From: Haematobia irritans
Taxonomy: Eukaryota > Arthropoda > Insecta > Diptera > Muscidae
DNA: 64,000 nt
Assembly: GCF_050003625.1 (NCBI RefSeq)
Contig: NC_134400.1
Span: 56,610,066-56,674,065 of the forward strand
Direction of reading: 5' to 3'
The notes beneath the pieces were generated by a model, which made no database searches, had not been told where the DNA came from, and worked only from the letters and a program-made list of their open reading frames with translations. Position numbers and translations under genes: made by a program. Shown one piece after another: positions 57,736-64,000 of this stretch. The first letter of the stretch is position 1, and each line of letters starts with the position of its first letter.

Positions 57736-58165
57736 ATGATTTTCTATATACTTTTAATAAATTTTGAACTTTTTTATTGTCTTGCAATGTTTTATGGTCG
57801 AGAGATAAATTTATACTACAATGATGTATATATGTTCTGATGGAACGTCTGGCCGTCGATGGTTATATGTCAATGAGCCATTGCCGATAATTGATTTTAA
57901 TGATAAGATGTAAGGTGACTTCTCCTCCATGATGTTCATATCAATGTCAGCGACCTATTTGTTTGTCTGATAATGAAATTGTGCCCATGCAGTTTCTTTA
58001 GAAGTATCTGCTTGCACTAGATCAATAAATATATATTTGTTGTTTTTGGAAAATAAATTCCTAGCTGTTGTTATATTACCGAATCTTGATTTTATTCATT
58101 TAGGTTTTTTTTTGTGGTAAAAATAATATGGATTTGAGAAATTAAACTGGGTAAGAAATATGAAG
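57736..58165 (-). promoter_or_regulatory. Probable 5' UTR/promoter region of the chitin synthase gene
   Basis: Lies directly upstream of the start codon and is free of recognisable transposons for about 430 bp, unlike everything further out. No convincing TATA box/initiator pair can be assigned by eye. Confidence 0.35.
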
Positions 58166-58825
58166 CTGAGATACGAAATTCGGCCACGCCAAATCTTAAA
58201 TACTCATCACCATGAATCATATAAAATAGTTTCCTCTGGGAGCCTCTCGTCGTAGCGGGTTGCATGAAAATTTATATAATTCCAGGTGGATTTTAAAACA
58301 TACTACCTCAAGAATATCTGTTGAAATGATACGCTTCCCAAACTTTAAATTTTTACGTATGGAGACTATATAAAAGTCTGGATTTACAAGAACAATTTTT
58401 GTTTGGGTTTTAGAGGTATATCAAATAAATCGTATAAGTTTGCAAGAAAATTTTGAAACGACTTCAAGTGAAATCTAAATGCTGTAGATTTTTACCTACG
58501 TTATTCGAATGAGAAGTAAAATCTGTTTTTAATTTAGGCCAATATAGACAACCTGTGCGTCTTTTATCCCCCAAGAAGTGAAATCGGAATATGGGTATAT
58601 ATGCTTTACCAAAAATGGACCGATAAATAACAAATTTGACACAGGTGTTTGTGAGCCCAATAATTCAAATCGGGTGATCGGGCGATAGCGTCATTATTAA
58701 CGACTGTAGCATGATTAGAATTTCATCCAGATCTATTTCTCAGAATTTCTCCCTTTCTCCTGGAAATCGATATTTCGATGTGTTACAAACAGAATGGCAT
58801 ACTTATTGGGGGTATAATAAGTTTC
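58166..58825 (-). mobile_element. Decayed family A-like element
   Basis: ATTCGGCCACGCCAAATCTT and ATACTCATCACCATGAATC at the left, and GATGTGTTACAAACAGAATG, TTATTGGGGGTATAATAAG at the right, are reversed A termini, strongly diverged in between. Confidence 0.65.
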
Positions 58826-58879
58826 ATTAATGATTTCAATAAGCGAGTTTTAAGTCAGGAAATAAAAATTAAAAAGAAA

Positions 58880-61563
58880 AACAAGTATATACGGCCGTAA
58901 GTTCGGCCAGGCCGAAGCTTATGTACCCTCCATCATGGATTGCGTAGAAACTTCTTCTAAACACTGCCATTCACAATCGAATTACTTAAGTTGCGGTAAC
59001 GCTTGCCGATGGCAAGGCATCTTAAAACCTCCTAACACCATCTTCTCAATTGTATGACAAAATTTTCTATAGAAAGAAAATTTTAACAAAATTTTCTATA
59101 GAAATAAACTTTTGACAAAATTTTCTATAGAAATAAAATCTTGGTAGATTATTTTTGGCTCGAGTGGCAACCATGATTATGAACCGAATAAAATTTGAAC
59201 AATATTTTCTATAGAAATAAAATTTTGACAAAATTTTCTATAGAAATAAAATTTTGACTATGATGAAAATTTTATTATGAACCGAATAATATTTTAACAA
59301 AATTTTCTCTAGAAATAAAATTTTGACAAAATTTTCTATAGAAATAAAATTTTGACAAAATTTTCTATAGAAAAAAATTTTGGTAGATTATTTTTGGCTC
59401 TAGTGGCAACCATGATTATGGACCGATATGGACCAATTTTTGTGTGATTGGACCAATTTTGGTATGGTTGTTAGCGACCATATACTAACACCACGTTCCT
59501 AATTTGAACCGGATCGGATGAATTTTGCTCCTCCAAGAAGCTCCGGAGGTCAAATCTGGAGAACGCTTTATATGGGGGCTATATATATTTATGGACCGAT
59601 ATGGACCAATTCTGGCACGGTTGTTAAAGATCATATACTAACACCATGTTCCAAATTACAACCGGATTGGATGAAATTTGCTTCTCTTGGAGACTTCGCA
59701 AGCCAAATCTGGGGTTCGTTTTATATGGGGGCTATATATAATTATGAACCGATGTGGACCAATTTTTGCATGGTTATTAGAGACCATATAACAATATCAT
59801 GTACCAAATTTCAGCCGGATCGGATGAAATTTGCTTCTCTTTGAGGCTCCGCAACCCAAATCTGGGGATCGGTTTATATGGGCGCTTTATATAATTATGG
59901 ACCGATGTGGACCAATTTTTGCATGGTTGTTAGCGACCATATACCAATACCATGTACCAAATTTCAGCCGGATCGGATGCAATTTGCTTCTCTTTGAGGC
60001 TTTGCAAGCCAAATCTGGAGATCGGTTTATATGGGGGCTATATATAATTATGAACCGATGTGGACCAATTTTTGCATGGTTGTTAGAGACCATATACCAA
60101 CACCATATACCAAATTTCAGCCGGATCGGATGAAATATGCTTCTCTTTGAGGCTTTGCAAGCCAAATCTGGAGATCCGTTTATATGGGGGCTATATATAA
60201 TTATGAACCGATATGGACCAATTTTTGCATGGTTGTTAGAGACCATATACCAACACCATATACCAAATTTCAGCCGGATCGGATGAAATATGCTTCTGTT
60301 AGAGGCTCCGCAAGCCAAATCTGGGGATCGGTTTATATGGGGGCTATATATAATTAAGGACCGATATGGACCAATTTTTGCATGGTTGTTAGAGACCATA
60401 TACCAACATCATGTACCAAATTTCAGCCGGATCGGATGAAATTTGCTTCTCTTTTAGGCTCCGCAAGCCAAATCTGGGGATCGGCTTATATGGGGGCTAT
60501 ATACAATTATGGACCGATGTGGACCAATTTTTGCACGGTTATTAGAGACCATATACCAACACCATGTACTAAATTTCAGCCGGGTCGGATGAAATATGCT
60601 TCTCTTAGAGGCTCCACAAGCCAAATCTGGGGATCGGTTTATATGGGGGCTATATATAATTATGGACCGATATGGACCAATTTTTGCATGGTTGTTAGAG
60701 ACCATATACCAACATCATGTACCAAATTTCAGCCGGATCGGTTGAAATTTGCTTCTCTTTTAGGCTCCGCAAGCCAAATCTGGGGATCGGTTTATATGGG
60801 GGCTATATATAATTATGGACCGATGTGGACCAATTTTTGCATGGTTGGTAGAGACCATATACTAACAGCATGTACCAAATTTCAGCCGGATCGGATGAAA
60901 TTTGCTTCTCTTAGAGCAATCGCAAGCCAAATTTGGGGGTCCGTTTATATGGGGGCTATACGTAAAAGTGGACCGATATGGACCAATTTTCGCAAGGTTA
61001 TTAGAGACCATATACCAACACCATGTACCAAATTTCAGCCTGATCGGATGAAATTTGCTTCTTTTAGAGCAATCGCAAGCCAAATTTGGGGGTCCGTTAA
61101 TATGGGGGCTATACGTAAAAGTGGACCGATATGGACCAATTTTTGCATGGTTGTTAGAGACCATATACCAACATAATATACCAAATTTCAGCCGGATCGG
61201 ATGAAATATGCTTCTGTTAGAGGCTCTACAAGCCAAATCTGAGGGTCCCTTTATATGGGGGCTATACGTAAAGGTGGACCGATATGGCCCATTTTCAATA
61301 CCATCCGACCTACATCGATAACAACTACTTGTGCCAAGTTTCAAGTCGATAGCTTGTTTCGTTCGGAAGTTAGCGTAATTTCAACAGACGGACGGACGGA
61401 CGGACGGACGGACGGACGGACGGACGGACATGCTTAGATCGACTCAGAATTTCACCACGACCCAGAATATATATACTTTATGGGGTCTTAGAGCAATATT
61501 TCGATGTGTTACAAACGGAATGACAAAGTTAATATACCCCCATCCTATGATGGAGGGTATAAA
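58880..61563 (-). mobile_element. Family A element, copy A6 (longest)
   Basis: Left: ACAAGTATATACGGCCGTAA and GTTCGGCCAGGCCGAAG; then 29-bp minisatellite (59050-59400), about twelve to thirteen 153-bp units, (GACG)n of about eleven repeats (61386-61429) and CCTATGATGGAGGGTATAAA. 2.7 kb, no protein gene. Confidence 0.92.
59400..61380. repeat. 153-bp tandem array in A6
   Basis: About thirteen units of the family A repeat; unit starts such as TTGCATGGTTGTTAGAGACC recur every 153 bp (some differ by a few bases). Two unit subtypes are visible: ones with ...CTCCGCAAGCCAAATCTGGGG and TATATATAATTATGG, and ones with AGCAATCGCAAGCCAAATTT and ATACGTAAAAGTGG near the right end, the latter also nearest the (GACG)n in A3-A5. 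Confidence 0.92.
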
Positions 61564-61728
61564 ATTGTAAAATGTATCTATGCACCTTTTTCAAATTAAA
61601 TTAAACCCTTTTCATTGCAAAGCAAATGATTCTCTAGAATTAAATGAATTCTTTCTAATGAATTAAATTATAATTAGCCTACAAAATTATTGAATAAATT
61701 GCTATATAGATAAAAGCACAAATATACA
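61564..61728. other. Unassigned spacer
   Basis: AT-rich sequence between A6 and a family B element. Confidence 0.5.
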
Positions 61729-62475
61729 TTTTTATACCCTTCACCACTACTGTGGTACAGGGTATAATAAGTTTGTGCATTTGTATGTAACGCCAAGAAG
61801 CAAAAGTCTGGGACCCATCGTTTACTATGCCGATCGTCTTAGAATTAAATTCTAAGTCGATTTAGCGATGTCCGTCTGTCTGTCTGTATATGTAATTTTG
61901 TGTGCAAAGTACAGCTCGCAGTTTAAGTCCGATCGTCCTCAAATTAGGCACAGAGTTTTACTTTGGTTCAAAGACAGTCGCTATTGATTTTGAAAAAAAA
62001 TCGGTTCAGATCTGGTTATAATTGACGTCTTTATCAACGTATTTTCTTAAAATTGTGCACAACCAAATGTTTAAGGGGTATCGTAAAATATGCAAAATAT
62101 CAGCCAAATCGGTTCAGATTCAGATATAGCTCCCATATATCTCTTTCGTCCGACTTGCACTTATATGGCCTCAAAAGCCAGAGGTTTGCCCTGATTTGCT
62201 TCAAATTTTGCACAAGGAGTACTTTTAATAGTATCGGTAAGTGTACCAAATTTGGTTGGAATCGTTTCAGATTTAGATATAGCTCCCATATATATCTTTC
62301 GCCCGATTTACACTCATATGACCACGGAAGCCAAAGTTATATTCCGATTTACGTGAAATTTTGCAAATATAGCATAATTATTATTCTTACTATGCATGTC
62401 AAATTTGTTCAAAATCGGTTGAGATTTAGATATAGCTCCCATTTATATGTACGCCTGAATCGGGGAAATATGCAA
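61729..62475 (+). mobile_element. Family B element, copy B2 (cut at the right)
   Basis: TTTATACCCTTCACCACTAC, TAACGCCAAGAAG, GTCTGTCTGTCTG, then family B units (GGTTCAGATTTAGATATAGC; TCGCCCGATTTACACTCATA). Ends where a family E element begins, without the B 3' hairpin. Confidence 0.85.
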
Positions 62476-62812
62476 AAAAGTAAACTCTCTATTTCACTAA
62501 AACCAATTTAACTTTATTTAAGTTAATGGAATTATTATGTTTGGAGAAAGTTTCCTTTACTCTAATAATTTTTTGCGTACATTAGTTAAATTAACTAAAA
62601 AACGAGAAAAAATTATATACACTTAAGCATAAATATTTACTAAATTCGTATTTCTCACAAAATAATTCATTATTTATTTAAATTTGTAACTTTTACTACA
62701 AATGCGTCCATCATGAACTATGTTACGTATGTCACTAAAGACATTCTTGCAATTTTGAACTCTAATTTTTTCCTTCAAACTACAAAATTTTCTTTAACAA
62801 GTGAAAAAAGCC
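62476..62812. mobile_element. Family E MITE, copy E3 (right end missing)
   Basis: GCAAAAAAGTAAACTCTC, then GGAATTATTATGTTTGGAGA, CTATGTTACGTATGTCACTA and TCTTTAACAAGTGAAAAAA parallel E1 up to ~22025. It then joins family A sequence directly. Confidence 0.75.
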
Positions 62813-64000
62813 GAAGCTTATGTACCCTCCACCATGGATTGCATAGAAACTTCTACTGAAGACTGTCATCCACAATCGAATTACTTGGGTTGCGGTATCA
62901 CTTGCCGATGGCAAGGTATCTTAAAACTTCCTAACACCGTCTTCTAAATAGCAAGGTAGTCCATATGTGGTATATATTAAACTAAAAGAGGTGATTAAAT
63001 ACGTAAAATTTGGACAAAATTTTCTATAGAAATAAAATTTTGACAACTTTCTCTATAGAACTAACATAAAATGTTGACAACATTTGCTATAGAAATAAAA
63101 TTTTGCCAAAATTTTCTACAGAAATAAAATTTGACAAAATTTTCTATAGGAATAAAATTTTGCAAAATTTTCCATAAAAATAAGATTTTGGCAAAATTTT
63201 CTATAAAAATAATTTTGGTAGATTATTTTTGGCTCGAGTGGCAAACATGAGTATGAACCGATATGGACCAATTTTTGTGTGATTGGGCATCGTCTATATA
63301 TAACTATAGACCTATATGGACCAATTTTGGCATGGTTATTAGCGGCCATATACTAACACGTTGCAAATTTCAACCGGATCGGATGTACTTTGCTTCCCCA
63401 AGAGGCTCCGGAGATTAAATCTGGGGAACGATTTATATGGGGGCTATATAACATATAATTATGGACCGATATGGACCAATTCTTGCGTGTTTGTTAGAGA
63501 CGATATTGACCAATTTTTGCATGGTTGTTAGAGACGTACCAAATTTAAACCGAATCGGATGAATTTTGCTCCTCCAAGAGGTGACGGAGGTCAAATCTGG
63601 GGATCGATTTATATGGGAGCTATATATAATTATGGATCGATATGCACCAATTTTTGCGTGTTTGTTAGAGACCACATACTAATACCACGTTCCAAATTTC
63701 AAACGGTGCGGATGAATTTTGACCCTCCAAGAGGCTCTGGAGGACAAATCTGGGGATCGGTTCATATGGGGGCTATATATACTTATGGACTGATATGGAC
63801 CAATTCTTGCATGGTTGTGAGATACCATATACTAACACCACTTACCAAATTTTAACCGAATCGCATAAATTATGCTCCTGCAAGAGGCGCCGGAGGTCAA
63901 ATCTGGGGATCGGTTTATATAGGGTCTATATATAATTATGGACCAATTTTTGCATGGTTGTTAGAGACCATATACTAACACCACATACCAAATTTCAACC
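62813..64000 (-). mobile_element. Family A element, copy A7 (both ends incomplete)
   Basis: Begins inside the reversed 3' end (GCCGAAGCTTATGTACCCTC), lacking the terminal palindrome; 29-bp minisatellite at 63000-63220; then 153-bp units (63240-64000) that run off the window. Confidence 0.85.

Noticed and set aside
59400..61380. CRISPR-like direct repeats
   Set aside because: Long 153-bp contiguous units without spacers in a eukaryotic intron; it is a transposon tandem array.

Overview
The window is eukaryotic and reads as intron and flanking DNA of a fly. The bases are AT-rich, introns are long, and nested transposable elements make up most of the sequence. The repeat families, a LINE with RNase H and a gene encoding insect-type chitin synthase point to a higher (calyptrate-like) fly. 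I cannot name the species.

One host gene can be followed on the minus strand: the 5' part of a chitin synthase gene, most like the diverged insect paralogue Chs2. Six exons (57735-57689, 57623-57388, 46785-46619, 44272-44146, 15192-14992, 14844-14666) join in a continuous frame with matching intron phases. They encode the first ~319 residues, the N-terminal multi-membrane-pass region. The catalytic part is not visible and should lie beyond the left edge. Introns 2 (10.6 kb) and 4 (29 kb) are filled with transposons. At the far left edge (260-1, minus) there is a piece of a zinc-finger/transposase-like coding exon.

Layout. 1-6.1 kb: exon-like repeats, a G-rich repeat carrying two long hairpins, a SINE, and helentron-like elements of families A and B (labels are mine). 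6.1-13.5 kb: a four-level nest, family C transposon > full-length LINE (minus) > hAT-type MITE > family G MITE, with target duplications that fix the order for the inner insertions. 14.6-15.2 kb: chitin synthase exons. 15.4-16.2 kb: two head-to-head tRNA-like SINE candidates. 16.9-24.9 kb: a second, decayed LINE (plus) broken by a hAT element (J), which is itself broken by a compound family B insertion. About 19.1-30.75 kb and 30.75-39.28 kb form a tandem duplication, almost identical over its last 4.5 kb. 40.6-42.0 kb: a transposon (D) with perfect 16-bp inverted repeats. 42.4-64 kb: a series of family A elements in both orientations with 153-bp tandem arrays, broken by families C, D, E, G, a piggyBac-type MITE and chitin synthase exons 1-4.

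Main observations: a SINE and a LINE share their 3' ends, both ending in (CCTAA)n, the C-rich strand of the ancestral insect telomere repeat; two different element families share a 153-bp internal period; and there is a recent tandem duplication or assembly duplicate. All alignments were made by eye, and percentages are estimates.
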